From Psychromicrobium silvestre (GTDB lineage Bacteria > Actinomycetota > Actinomycetes > Actinomycetales > Micrococcaceae), in contig NZ_JACBYQ010000001.1 in the NCBI RefSeq assembly GCF_013408295.1, positions 992,001 through 1,056,000 of the forward strand: 64,000 nucleotides of DNA, written 5' to 3'. Under the pieces are notes generated by a model that was not told where the DNA came from, did not search any database, and saw nothing but the letters and a program-made list of their open reading frames with translations. A program made the position numbers and the translations under genes. Each line of letters starts with the position of its first letter. Position 1 is the stretch's first letter. This document shows positions 49,682 through 59,135 of the stretch, one piece after another.

Positions 49682-49718
49682 TGTTCTAATATCGAACACT
49701 ATGTGCTAATAATGAATA
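49682..49718. promoter_or_regulatory. Tandem operator-like repeats between hpaC and iclR
   Basis: The 17-bp word TGTTCTAATATCGAACA (49682-49698) is followed 20 bp later by TGTGCTAATAATGAATA (49702-49718), identical at 13 of 17 positions. The first copy is also an imperfect palindrome (TGTTC...GAACA). Two copies one per two helical turns in a divergent gap suggest cooperative binding, most simply by the adjacent IclR protein. Confidence 0.6.
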
Positions 49719-49759
49719 TACCCATTGGCTGAGTCGGATCACAAGAGCTAGGAGCGATC

Positions 49760-50473
49760 ATGGTGGACCCCGAGTCGAAGGCCCCAGCTCACTCGCAAAC
49801 TCTCTCCCGGGGAATCCGGTTATTAGAAATCCTGGCGCAGGCCGGTACTCCTATGACGATAGCGGAGCTCGCCACTGAACTGGGAGTACACCGCTCTATT
49901 GCCTACCGGATCCTCCGTACTTTAGAGGATCACTCGCTCGTATTACGCGATGACGCCGGGCGAGTGACACCGGGTGCTGGGCTGGCGATCCTGGCTCGTT
50001 CGGTCTCCCGAGATTTGCAAACCGTGGCTCTTCCCGAACTTCATCGGCTGGCCGAGGAATTAGGGATGACGGCGTTTATCGGCGTCTGGGATCGGCTGGA
50101 TTGTGTCACCTTGGTCACCGTTGAACCTCCACACACCGGGGCAACCGTGGCACAGCGTCCGGGAACCCGGCACCCGCTCTCACTCGGGGCACCGGGAATA
50201 GCCATCCAGTCCGCGATGGATCCGGCACAGTGGAACCGACTAGCTCCCGGACAGCCTTATCGAACCGAGGTCACGGCCGCCCGAGCGGCCGGATATGCAC
50301 TCAGTCACGATGAGGTCATCCCCGGCTTGAATTCGATGGCGGCCCCGATCCGAATTCCCGGCGGCAAGCCCGCAGCACTTGCTGTGGTTTACATTCGCAG
50401 CGAGTTGCCAGAAGCGAAGGTCGGAGCCCGGCTTGCTGAGTCCGCCGACAAGATTTCCACCCTGTTGCGCTGA
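49760..50473 (+). CDS. IclR-family transcriptional regulator
   Basis: 237 residues: winged helix SRGIRLLEILAQAGTPMTIAELATELGVHRSIAYRILRTLE and a C-terminal effector domain (TVEPPHTGATVAQRPGTRHPLSLGAPGIA, GLNSMAAPIRIPGGKPAALAVVY). ATG 49760 has TAGGAG upstream. It is divergent from hpaCB, so it probably controls 4-hydroxyphenylacetate hydroxylation, with that acid or a product as effector. Confidence 0.9.
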   Translation: MVDPESKAPAHSQTLSRGIRLLEILAQAGTPMTIAELATELGVHRSIAYRILRTLEDHSLVLRDDAGRVTPGAGLAILARSVSRDLQTVALPELHRLAEELGMTAFIGVWDRLDCVTLVTVEPPHTGATVAQRPGTRHPLSLGAPGIAIQSAMDPAQWNRLAPGQPYRTEVTAARAAGYALSHDEVIPGLNSMAAPIRIPGGKPAALAVVYIRSELPEAKVGARLAESADKISTLLR

Positions 50474-50491
50474 GCGCCCGGCACTGGCGAT

Positions 50492-51940
50492 TCACACCGC
50501 GTCCCGGTTCTTGACCCGCAGGCTGAGCGCAGTCAGCAGCCCCAGGAGCAGCAGAGCCACCGCTGCCCCGACAGGTACCAGAAAAGCTTGGTGGTAGCTC
50601 TGGCTCTGCGCCAGCGAGCCGGAGATCGATGAGCCGATGGCGGTTCCCGCCACAATGCCGCTAGCAAGCGCCGTCATCACGGTACCCAGCCAGCGTCGCG
50701 GGGCCACCATTCCACCGATACTAAAAATCGTCACCATGGTTGGGCCAACAGGTAAGCCAAGGAGGAACAAGGCAAGCATCATGCCCGGAAGATCGGAAGG
50801 CAGCAGCAAAAGTCCTACCAGAGCGGTCATCAAGGTTGCGAGCACCACCCAACGCCAACGCTGAACAAAGGCCCTGGGCCAGAAGGCTACCGAAAGCGCG
50901 GCGGCGGCGGAGCTCAAGCCCATCACGGCGTAAAGCAGACCTGCCAGCTCGGAACCGCCTGCTTCGGCACCCACCGTTCCGGTGAAAGCGCTCAAGGAGG
51001 TCAAGGTGGAGCCGAAGAAGGTACCCATGCAGACCATACCCAACACCGGAATTGAAACCTTCAGCCAGAGCCAACGATCCCGAGCTTCCTGCAGCCCAGG
51101 GGCGATCTTCCCGCCGCGCTGCGCCGAAACGGCTAGTACAGTGCGGTGGACGGCGAAGGCGCTGACCAGCGTGAGGGTCAAGATCGCGGCAATCACGAGC
51201 GGTAGCCAGGGTGCGATCAGTGCGGCAACTATGCCTACCAGGGCCGGTCCCAGCACGAAGGTTAGCTCATCCGCGGTGCTCTCATAGGACAGAGCGGTAT
51301 CCAAAGCGCCGTCCCTACGGGATTCCGGCACCTTGCGAACCAATGCCATCCAACGCACCCTGGCCAGCGGTCCGACCTGAGGTGAACTGGCACCAGCCAG
51401 CCAGGCGGAAACCAGAAGCAGGACGGTGGCTGTAGGGGTGAAACCCTCTGCGCTGCCGGCGATCAGGTAGCTCAGAACAATAACAGCGCCCAGCAAAACG
51501 GTATTAGCCACAGCGGCGGTGATCAATACCGGCTTCTGCCCGATCCGATCCGCAGCAAAGCCGAGCAAGGGCGCGCCCATTGCGGAACCAATACCGGCAG
51601 CTCCGGCCGCAAATCCGCCAATGGCGTAGGAGTGACTGACGGCGGTGACTAGGGTGAGGACACCGACGTTGAGCATAGCGAGTGGCAGCCGGGCAAAAAG
51701 CCCCAGCGGGACGAAACCCCAGCCCGAAAGAGCAAGGATGCGGGAGAATCGACCTCCAGAAGGAGCCTCGGAAGGAGAATTATTCCTCGCAATACTGCGG
51801 TTTCCGGGAGCTGAACTCGTGGGAAGAACCGCAGGAGAATCTGTGGCGGAGGAGGCGGACTGAGCCGCAGGAGAATCTGATTGAGGGTCTGCAGGAACTA
51901 CAGTTGGGAATTCCTGAGGCGCCCCTGAGGGTTTAGGCAT
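50492..51940 (-). CDS. MFS transporter
   Basis: 482 residues and 12 membrane segments after an unusual 60-residue N-terminal extension rich in Ser, Pro, Ala and Gln. Loop 2-3 shows GFAADRIGQKPVL. The type is like putative drug or metabolite efflux carriers (LLGLPVGPTMVTIFSIGGMVAP late in the protein). ATG 51940 is chosen; GTG 51958 is the alternative. It is convergent with iclR, and no clear link to aromatic degradation is seen. Confidence 0.85.
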   Translation of the reverse strand: MPKPSGAPQEFPTVVPADPQSDSPAAQSASSATDSPAVLPTSSAPGNRSIARNNSPSEAPSGGRFSRILALSGWGFVPLGLFARLPLAMLNVGVLTLVTAVSHSYAIGGFAAGAAGIGSAMGAPLLGFAADRIGQKPVLITAAVANTVLLGAVIVLSYLIAGSAEGFTPTATVLLLVSAWLAGASSPQVGPLARVRWMALVRKVPESRRDGALDTALSYESTADELTFVLGPALVGIVAALIAPWLPLVIAAILTLTLVSAFAVHRTVLAVSAQRGGKIAPGLQEARDRWLWLKVSIPVLGMVCMGTFFGSTLTSLSAFTGTVGAEAGGSELAGLLYAVMGLSSAAAALSVAFWPRAFVQRWRWVVLATLMTALVGLLLLPSDLPGMMLALFLLGLPVGPTMVTIFSIGGMVAPRRWLGTVMTALASGIVAGTAIGSSISGSLAQSQSYHQAFLVPVGAAVALLLLGLLTALSLRVKNRDAV

Positions 51941-52011
51941 GGAATTTCTTTCCGGCACGCGTCATAACGTGCATCGTCCCTCCGCCCGATGCACCCGACC
52001 CGTTTACCCCT

Positions 52012-55000
52012 CTATTCTAGCCGATTGAGCGTCCTCATGCTCAGAGTTGAGCCGTGCCGCCCCTTGATCACTTGGAGCTGTAGTGGAATCCGCAATTTCA
52101 GCTCCGCGACGTGGCTGACCAGACCGACCACCCGGCCAGCATCGCGCAGACTCTCCAAGGAGGTCATCACCTGGTCGAGGGATTCCTCGTCCAGGCTGCC
52201 GAAGCCCTCATCCACAAAAAGCGTATCGATAGGCAGGCCGCCTGACTCCTGGTGAACGACGTCGGCCAAACCCAAGGCAAGAGCCAAGGAAGCCATGAAT
52301 GACTCTCCCCCGGAAAGCGTGGAGGTATCTCGGCGTTGACCGGTCCAACCGTCAATCACTTCCAGCCCCAGCCCAGACTTACGGTTCCGGCCGGCCAGCG
52401 CATCACTATGCTCCAGCGCGTAGCGACCATCGCTCATCACCTGAAGGCGTTCGGTGGCCGCGATAGCCACCTGTTCCAGCCGGGCTGCTAGGACATAGGC
52501 GCTCAGGGGCATTTTGTAGTCATTGTGCCCTAGCCCGCGTGCGGTATCCGCTAAGGCGGTCAGCAGTTGAGCCCTCTCACGAGCCGGCGCGATCTCTGCC
52601 GCAAAGGAAAGGTATCGCTCGGCCGCGGAAGCGACGCTGCCTTGGCTTGTGCTGGCGAGTCGGTAAGCCAGCTCCGTTTCGTGCAGGCTTTCCCGATGTT
52701 CCGCGGCCGCTGCCTCCAGCTCCCTCATACCCTCGGCACCGAGAGGCGTGACCCCGGCGGTTCGCTCGGCGAGCGCGGTTTGTACCTCTTCGGCAGCCAT
52801 CGCCTGTTCGGCTCGGATGGCAGCCTCCTGATAGCGAGAAATATTCTTCCCAAGTTCTTCGAGCTCTGTGGCATCGCGCCAAGCAGATTCGACCTGCTTC
52901 AGATTCTCGAACTCGCTCTCCGAGAGGCGCTCTTGAAAAGCCTGCTCGGCCCGGTGGAACTCCTGTTCGGCCTGGACCTGCGTTTGCAGCACTTCAATGG
53001 TTGATCGAAGTTCCGCCTGCTGTTGACTCATGGCTTCCAAGCGAAGCGCAATGGATGGATGCTCCACACGCTCCGTAAGTAGCTTCGACTCACGCTCGGC
53101 TATCGTGACGGCCGCGGAGTCGATCAAGGTGTCGAGTTGCAGAATTCGCGAGGCTAGGCTGTGCTCCGCCGCCTGCACACTGCGCAGTTCTTCTCCGGCA
53201 GCCTCGCTGCGCAGTTCCAGCTCGGCGCACTTTCGCACCGCTTCCTCGGCCAGCTCCAGCTCTTGTCTCGCCGCCAAATATTGTCCTTGCAGACCTTCGG
53301 CGTCTTCGGTCCCGCCCTGGGCCGCGTGGCCTGCTACCTCGGCACGTAGCTTGGCGTGAGCTTCGGCTAGAGCATTTACCTGATGCTCCCCCGCATCCTG
53401 GAGTTCACGGGCCTGCTTTTCTTGGGCGGTGATCGACAAGCTCTCCCCCAGCTGAGCCGAGGGCTGCGGATGATCCAGGCTGCCACATACCGGGCAAGGT
53501 ACTCCTACCTCCAGCTGGGCAGCCAGTTCCCCGGTAACACTGTCTAAACGGGATTGCATAAGAGTCAGCCAGTGCTGTTTGGCAGACAATTGCTCGTCCC
53601 GGGCATCGCGTAACTGTTCCTCCAACTCCTCGAGTTCGCCCTGTGCACGTCGATAGGCATCGGCTGCTGCTTGTCTGGCTTGCACAGCCACTAACCGGTC
53701 CTTCCGGCTCTCCCTTTGCCCAGCCGCTTCCGCCTGCTCCAGGAGCCCTGCCTCGAGGGTGTTCAGTTCCTCTTGAAGCTCGACGATCCGCAGCCGGAGT
53801 TGATCGCGGCGATCTTGCGACTTCGCCCGTTCTGCTTGGTTGGTTTCTTGTTCCAGCAACTGTCGATTGAGTAGTTCCTCCTCGGGCAGTAAGGTCTGCA
53901 CGACGGCGCGCTCGGCGGAAAGCCGGCTTGCCTCGCCTTCCAGCTCCGCTAAGGACATCGCGCGTAGTGGAAGAGGTAACGTGGTCCGAGCGGGTGTCAC
54001 TGCGGTTTCGCTCTGCTGCTTGGATTGCAGCGCTAGCCGGACTCGTTTCATTTCACCCGAAAAAGCCTCAGCTCGGCGATGCTGTTCCAAGCGTCTCAGC
54101 CTGAGCGCCTGGTCCTCAGCTTCGAGATTCACTTCGGTTTGAGCGGCTTCAACCAGCACCAATGCGTTATGTTTGCGCGCCTGTTCCTGCGCTTTAGTGA
54201 AGCGAGATTCTGATTTCTCGGCACGCCGACCGGCTAGCTCCAGGGCTTCCTTTAGCTCCTGATGCTGAGCCTCTTCGGCGGCTATGGCTGCTTCGAAGTC
54301 CGGGACATCCCTGGTTTCCTCGCCCCCAGGCTCTTCGGTGGCCTGCCCGTCGACTGCGATGAATTTAGCCGCGGCTTCACGCGCTTGGCGCAGCAGTTCC
54401 GCCAGCCGGGCTTCATCGTTCGCTAGTTCCTGTTTTACCGCCGTAGCAGAACGGAGCAATTCCGACTCAACCGCTTTGAACCGTTCGGTACCGAATAGCT
54501 GCTGCAGCAGAGTCTGCCGGTCCTCCACTTTGGCTCTCAAAAAAGCCGCGAATTCTCCCTGAGCCAGCATCACCACCTTGGTGAACTGCTCCCGGTTCAT
54601 GCCTAGTAGCTGACGAATTTGCTCAGAAGCCTCATCGTTCCTGGAGGAAAGCGGTACCCACTCGCCGCCGATCTTCTCCCGGAGCAGGGTATGGGCTTGC
54701 TCGGTAACGAGCGAATCATTGCCACCGGTTTTCTTCGGTCGCTGCCAGGAGGGGCTACGAGTCACCTCGAAGTAACGTTTATTGGCGCTAAACTCCAATA
54801 GCACGGAGGGCTCCAGCCCTGCCGGGGCGTGGTCGCTGCGCAGGTGGTTACCGCCCTGCCGAGCACCGGGTACGGAGCCAAAGAGCGCGAAGCAAATGGC
54901 ATCGAGGACGCTCGTCTTTCCCGCGCCGGTCGCGCCGTTGAGCAGGAACAAGCCCTGTTCCCCCAAGCGGTCAAAATCCACCCGTTGACGTTCGGAGAAA

Positions 55001-55038
55001 GGTCCGAAAGCTTGTATTTCCAGCCGGTGTACCCTCAT
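52012..55038 (-). CDS. sbcC: DNA repair nuclease complex, SMC-like ATPase subunit SbcC
   Basis: 1008 residues (Rad50 family). The Walker A LNGATGAGKTSVLDAI is near the N-terminus. Two long coiled coils follow, separated by the zinc hook VPCPVCGSLDHP. The C-terminal signature is TLSGGESFMASLALALGL and the Walker B LFVDEGFGSLDEESL. With SbcD it cuts hairpins and protein-blocked DNA ends. The start overlaps the sbcD stop as ATGA, and the length is normal. Confidence 0.96.
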   Translation of the reverse strand: MRVHRLEIQAFGPFSERQRVDFDRLGEQGLFLLNGATGAGKTSVLDAICFALFGSVPGARQGGNHLRSDHAPAGLEPSVLLEFSANKRYFEVTRSPSWQRPKKTGGNDSLVTEQAHTLLREKIGGEWVPLSSRNDEASEQIRQLLGMNREQFTKVVMLAQGEFAAFLRAKVEDRQTLLQQLFGTERFKAVESELLRSATAVKQELANDEARLAELLRQAREAAAKFIAVDGQATEEPGGEETRDVPDFEAAIAAEEAQHQELKEALELAGRRAEKSESRFTKAQEQARKHNALVLVEAAQTEVNLEAEDQALRLRRLEQHRRAEAFSGEMKRVRLALQSKQQSETAVTPARTTLPLPLRAMSLAELEGEASRLSAERAVVQTLLPEEELLNRQLLEQETNQAERAKSQDRRDQLRLRIVELQEELNTLEAGLLEQAEAAGQRESRKDRLVAVQARQAAADAYRRAQGELEELEEQLRDARDEQLSAKQHWLTLMQSRLDSVTGELAAQLEVGVPCPVCGSLDHPQPSAQLGESLSITAQEKQARELQDAGEHQVNALAEAHAKLRAEVAGHAAQGGTEDAEGLQGQYLAARQELELAEEAVRKCAELELRSEAAGEELRSVQAAEHSLASRILQLDTLIDSAAVTIAERESKLLTERVEHPSIALRLEAMSQQQAELRSTIEVLQTQVQAEQEFHRAEQAFQERLSESEFENLKQVESAWRDATELEELGKNISRYQEAAIRAEQAMAAEEVQTALAERTAGVTPLGAEGMRELEAAAAEHRESLHETELAYRLASTSQGSVASAAERYLSFAAEIAPARERAQLLTALADTARGLGHNDYKMPLSAYVLAARLEQVAIAATERLQVMSDGRYALEHSDALAGRNRKSGLGLEVIDGWTGQRRDTSTLSGGESFMASLALALGLADVVHQESGGLPIDTLFVDEGFGSLDEESLDQVMTSLESLRDAGRVVGLVSHVAELKLRIPLQLQVIKGRHGSTLSMRTLNRLE

Positions 55039-56207
55039 TCGGAAACCTGTTCCGCGCGTACCGCATCCACCGCATCGTGAAGCGCCTGCCGCTCGGCTTC
55101 ATTCGCTGGCGCGGCCCGGACGTGTTCCAAGAAACCGGTGCAGATCTCTAAATCGTCACCGGCGGCGGCAATCCGGTCCGCGTAGCTGGACCGGCTGCTG
55201 GCGGCCCTGCTCTCGGGTTCGAATTCCAGCACCAAGGTCTGCGCAAAGCGTTCGCGTATTCGATCCATCGCCCGGAGCGGACGCTCCGAATCCGTCAGGG
55301 TCACCTGGCAGTAAGCGTCCTCGAAGGAGGCAAAGCGCTGATCTTCGAGGAGCTCCGTGAGAGTTCCGCGCAAAATTGCCAACCCCCGTTCGGCCGGCCA
55401 GCTGACTGCCTCAACGGATTGCACGCCGTCCTGGTCAATCTCCAGCAACCAGCCACCCTTATACTGCCCAGCCTCGGAGAAGGAATAAGCCAGTGGCGAG
55501 CCGCTATAACGTACCGATGGACTCAGCTGCTGCCTGCCATGGAGATGGCCCAATGCGACATAGTCGAATCCGTCGAAAAGATCGAGTGGCACCGCGCCGA
55601 TGCCGCCGCTGCGCATTCCGCTCAATTGACGTTCGCTCTCCGAGCTGAGCGCGCCACTGGCGAAGGTGTGCGCCAGCACCAGGGAACGAGTCCCCGGGCG
55701 TTCGGCCAGATCGGCACGAATCCGTGCCAAAGCCGCAGCCATAGCGCTCTGGTGGTCCGGTTCGGCCAAGTCCAGCTCATCGGCCACCAATCGAGGCTCC
55801 AGATAAGGAACCCCGTAGATCGCCAACTGAGCCGTCGCGGCTCCGGCTTCCAATGGGAACAGCACCGGGCGGGCCAGCTCCTTCGGCTCGGCGCGAATAT
55901 GCACTCCACCGTGCCCCAGGACCTCCGCCGCAAAGCCGAGCCGCCCCGCAGAGTCGTGGTTTCCGCTGCTCAGCACAATCTGAGCCCCTGCCTCGCGGAT
56001 TCGCGCCAAGGTGGAGCTGAAAAGCCGCACCGCATCAACCGAGGGCATCGCCCGGTCATAGACATCTCCCGAGATCAGCACCACCTCAACGGCTGATTCT
56101 CGCACGGTCGCTAATAGCTGCTCGATGAATCGCTGCTGCGCGCCAAGTAATCCCACGCCGTGGAAGGAACGGCCTAGGTGCCAGTCGGAAGTGTGCAGCA
56201 ATCGCAT
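55035..56207 (-). CDS. sbcD: DNA repair nuclease subunit SbcD
   Basis: 390 residues (Mre11 family). Phosphoesterase metal motifs are LHTSDWHLGRSFHG, VLISGDVYDRAMPS, VLSSGNHDSAGRL and LAHTFASGA, then ALGHLHGRQQLSPSVRYSGSPLAYSF. It is the nuclease of the SbcCD complex. It is first in the sbcDC operon, downstream of the terminator that follows the aquaporin gene. Confidence 0.96.
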   Translation of the reverse strand: MRLLHTSDWHLGRSFHGVGLLGAQQRFIEQLLATVRESAVEVVLISGDVYDRAMPSVDAVRLFSSTLARIREAGAQIVLSSGNHDSAGRLGFAAEVLGHGGVHIRAEPKELARPVLFPLEAGAATAQLAIYGVPYLEPRLVADELDLAEPDHQSAMAAALARIRADLAERPGTRSLVLAHTFASGALSSESERQLSGMRSGGIGAVPLDLFDGFDYVALGHLHGRQQLSPSVRYSGSPLAYSFSEAGQYKGGWLLEIDQDGVQSVEAVSWPAERGLAILRGTLTELLEDQRFASFEDAYCQVTLTDSERPLRAMDRIRERFAQTLVLEFEPESRAASSRSSYADRIAAAGDDLEICTGFLEHVRAAPANEAERQALHDAVDAVRAEQVSE

Positions 56208-56216
56208 GGGAAAAGC

Positions 56217-56253
56217 CTAAGGGCTGGCGCTGACAATCAGCACCAGCCCTTAG
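56217..56253 (-). terminator. Intrinsic terminator after the aquaporin gene
   Basis: CTAAGGGCTGG (56217-56227) pairs with CCAGCCCTTAG (56243-56253), extended by inner GCTG/CAGC. On the minus strand the stem is followed by GCTTTTCC. It lies 34 bp after the aquaporin stop and 9 bp before the sbcD start. Confidence 0.8.
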
Positions 56254-56287
56254 TGGTCAAGGGTCTCTAAGAGTTCCCAGCCTGCTT

Positions 56288-57325
56288 CTAGTTCTCCTTA
56301 GAGGCTTCAGATTCCTCAGATTTCGGCTTTGCGGCACCGTCGAAGAAATCGCGGGCCTCCGCTTCCGGATCTACCCCCTGAGCGTCCAAACTCTGGGTGC
56401 TGGCCTCAGCGGCAACAGCCTCGCTTGCGGGGCTGTTAGCCTGCTCGACGGCGGTCGCCACCGGAGAAGTCGCCACCGAAGAAGTCTCGGCGTCTTCGGC
56501 ATCTTGAAGCGCGGCCAAGGCAGCAGCCTTGGGGGAATCGCCGTTGGGCACAATGAACCCGCGGTAGATCAATCCGGCCAACGCGGCGCCCGCCAAAGGA
56601 GCTACCCAGAAGATCCAGAGCTGACCGATCGCCTCGCTCTGACCGAAGAACACCACTGCGGTGGAGCGAGCCGGGTTGAGGCTACCGCCAGTGAAAGGAG
56701 CCACCACGGTGAGCAGCACAGCCAGGCTCAGGCCGATCGCGAAAGGTCCGGCAGCTTTGTTGCGCAGCCGACCAACGGCCAGGATCACCGAAACGAACAC
56801 AGCGGTAGCAATGATCTCGATCAAGGCTGCGCCGATCAGTGGCAGCTTCACGGGTGAATTATCGTCAAAGCCATTGGCTAGTGAGGTGAAGACTTGGGCC
56901 AGCCCGCCACCTGTGCTGCTGCTCTTGAAGGCAGGCAGCGTGTTCAACACAACGTAGAGGATCAGGGCAGCCAGGAAGGCGCCGATCACCTGAGCGATCA
57001 CGTAATAGAGTGCGTGCAACCACTTGATCCCACCCGCGATAGCGGCACCCAGGGTGACCGCAGGGTTGAAGTGCCCGCCGGAAACCGGCCCGAAGGCAAT
57101 CGCGGCCACCACCAGTGCCAGGCCAAAGGCCAGCGCAGCAGAAATGGGGGTACCCACCTGAAGAGCGCCCCAGACCGCAGCACCCAACCCTGCGAAGACC
57201 AGGATGAAAGTGCCGATCACTTCAGCCCCCAATCGTGCCCAGATTGCGGGCTGCTTGGGTTCTTCGGTATCGATTTCGGGCTCCACGGTTTCTTCGTTTG
57301 TGATGGTACTCACCTGGGACATCAT
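56288..57325 (-). CDS. Aquaporin (MIP family)
   Basis: 345 residues and six membrane segments. Both pore motifs are present: GGHFNPAVTLGAA and GGSLNPARSTAVV, so it is a water or small-solute channel of AqpZ type. The C-terminal tail of about 90 residues is acidic and Ala-rich (EDAETSSVATSPVATAVEQ), longer than in most bacterial aquaporins, and the N-terminus is also extended and acidic. A terminator follows. No regulatory partner is adjacent. Confidence 0.92.
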   Translation of the reverse strand: MMSQVSTITNEETVEPEIDTEEPKQPAIWARLGAEVIGTFILVFAGLGAAVWGALQVGTPISAALAFGLALVVAAIAFGPVSGGHFNPAVTLGAAIAGGIKWLHALYYVIAQVIGAFLAALILYVVLNTLPAFKSSSTGGGLAQVFTSLANGFDDNSPVKLPLIGAALIEIIATAVFVSVILAVGRLRNKAAGPFAIGLSLAVLLTVVAPFTGGSLNPARSTAVVFFGQSEAIGQLWIFWVAPLAGAALAGLIYRGFIVPNGDSPKAAALAALQDAEDAETSSVATSPVATAVEQANSPASEAVAAEASTQSLDAQGVDPEAEARDFFDGAAKPKSEESEASKEN

Positions 57326-57416
57326 CTTCCTTCGTCTCGTCTGTTTATCCGGACATTACTGTACCCGGTCAATCCTGACGGCAGGCTGTGAAGCCTTCGG
57401 GGGTAACAGATAGATT

Positions 57417-58484
57417 GTGGATATGAACTTCTCCTCTCGGGTCCGGGGCTGCCTTATGGCGGGCGCGCTGGGCGACTCTTTTGGCTCCGCCGTGGAACCC
57501 GGAATTGGGCACTCCTTCGGCCCAGATTTTGGGGCTATCGGCCTGCTCGATCTGTCCCAGCTGCCGCAGCCGGTGCACTTCTCCGAAAAAACTCAGCTGA
57601 GCCTTTTCACTGTGGATGCCCTGGTGGAAGCCATTGACTGGGCCAACCAGGGCGTGGCCGCCGACCACATTGCCTGCCTCTGGCTGTCCTATCTGCGCTG
57701 GCTACGCAGCCAGGGCGAAGCGATCCCGGAGGGCGCGCCGCAGCCTCCGGGGCGTTGGATCGACAGGCAGCAGGTGCTCAGCCATCGCCGTAAACCGGAT
57801 CGGAGCTGCTTGAGTTCGTTGCTGAGCGGCGAAATGGGGACCCTGGCAAAGCCGGTCAGCCCCGAGGCCAACGGTTGCGGGAGCCTGACCCGTTCGGCAC
57901 CCTTTGGGTTGATTCCTTATCTGGAGGCTGGCACGGTGGCGAAGATGAGCATGGAAGGGGCGGCTCTTACCCATGGGCACCCGACGGCGATCCAAGCCTC
58001 CGCAGCCTTCAGCTGGCTTATTCATCAATTGGCTGTGCAGGAGCTTGGCTTGATCGAAGCAGCCGAATCGATGCAGAGTTATTTGACCGACCTTAGAGCG
58101 GATCCGGAGTTGCTGACGCGGCTAGAACAGGCGGTACAGGAACCGGGCGAGCAATTTCGCGATGAACGCGATGAAGCCGCCTCCAACCGAGGCGAATCGG
58201 CAGCGGATATTTTGGCGCTAGCACTTTCCTCGGTTTTGAGCACAGCCTCTACCAGTCCCAGCCCAAAGGCTCACTATCTTGCCGCTATCCGGACGGCAAG
58301 CAGGCTACAGGGGAAATCAGCCTCGCTGGTCGGGAATATCCTCGGGGCACATTATGGCGAAAGCTGTCTGCCCGAATCCTGGCTGCAAATGTCCGAGGCC
58401 CCTGAGCTGATTTACGCGATGGCGGAGAGCTTGCTGACGGTCACCGGGGATAGGGTTGCTAGGCCTGACTCGTCCGTCGGCTGA
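57417..58484 (+). CDS. ADP-ribosylglycohydrolase-like protein, probably inactive
   Basis: 355 residues of the DraG/ARH fold: RGCLMAGALGDSFGSAVE at the start and LVGNILGAHYGESCLP near the end. Family members remove ADP-ribose using two Mg ions held by an acidic (T)DDT motif and a C-terminal DTD motif. Here the first reads SEKTQLSLFT and the second LQGKSASLVG, so nearly all metal ligands are missing. GTG 57417 is used; ATG 57423 is an alternative. The frame is intact, so it is a diverged pseudoenzyme rather than a pseudogene. It overlaps the DUF4395 gene tail to tail. Confidence 0.8.
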   Translation: MDMNFSSRVRGCLMAGALGDSFGSAVEPGIGHSFGPDFGAIGLLDLSQLPQPVHFSEKTQLSLFTVDALVEAIDWANQGVAADHIACLWLSYLRWLRSQGEAIPEGAPQPPGRWIDRQQVLSHRRKPDRSCLSSLLSGEMGTLAKPVSPEANGCGSLTRSAPFGLIPYLEAGTVAKMSMEGAALTHGHPTAIQASAAFSWLIHQLAVQELGLIEAAESMQSYLTDLRADPELLTRLEQAVQEPGEQFRDERDEAASNRGESAADILALALSSVLSTASTSPSPKAHYLAAIRTASRLQGKSASLVGNILGAHYGESCLPESWLQMSEAPELIYAMAESLLTVTGDRVARPDSSVG

Positions 58485-59076
58485 CATTGTTGCAAGCCTC
58501 ACAAATCGAATCAGGGATGATGCCGAAGCGCTGTAGGAATCCGAAGATCGTACAGCCCAGGCAGAAGCCGAGAAAAGATTCGAGGGCTGCCGCAATAATG
58601 AGAAGCAGCAAGAGCCCCCAAGCCACTGTGGGGTTTCCGGAGAAGTAGAACGCCACGGCGGCCAGCGAGAGCACCGCGCCGATGCCCTGGGCGAAACGCT
58701 TGGGCGGTCCCGGAACCAATTTGGGGGCACCCAGCCGCGGCGCTAGTAGCTTGACCGAGAGCAGCGCAAAGGGCGAAATTCTCGGCCCGAAAAGCACTCG
58801 AAGTACGAAGCCGGCGGCAATAACCACCAGGCCCCAACCCCAACCGGTGAGAAGGGTGAGCAAGGCCAGGATCACCACCAGGCCTGCCGTGAATCTCGCC
58901 GCATACTCGTTGACCGGATTAGGAAAGGCGAAAAATCGCTTGAGTGGTCCCGGTTGGAGCACGATTTGCTGTGCCGCCGGTAACCGGACAGCAAGAAAAT
59001 CGCTGCTGTTCTCCGCTACCGAGTTCACCGAAACTACCGGTACCGAATCTATTGGTCGTTCACCGAGCTGGGACAT
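58459..59076 (-). CDS. DUF4395 membrane protein
   Basis: 205 residues with four hydrophobic segments (FTAGLVVILALLTLLTGW, LVVIAAGFVLRVLFG, LSLAAVAFYFSG, LLLLLIIAAALESFLGF) and the conserved end CLGCTIFGFLQRFGIIPDSICEAC. The paired Cys motifs suggest a thiol-redox role. Such proteins are often found near thioredoxin or rhodanese genes, but none is here. The last 26 bp overlap the converging ADP-ribosylglycohydrolase-like gene. Confidence 0.86.
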   Translation of the reverse strand: MSQLGERPIDSVPVVSVNSVAENSSDFLAVRLPAAQQIVLQPGPLKRFFAFPNPVNEYAARFTAGLVVILALLTLLTGWGWGLVVIAAGFVLRVLFGPRISPFALLSVKLLAPRLGAPKLVPGPPKRFAQGIGAVLSLAAVAFYFSGNPTVAWGLLLLLIIAAALESFLGFCLGCTIFGFLQRFGIIPDSICEACNNVSRRTSQA

Positions 59077-59135
59077 GGATCAAGCGTAGATTCGCCGGAT
59101 CGCCGCAGAGAAGCAATGTGTCGAACTAAGTCTGT

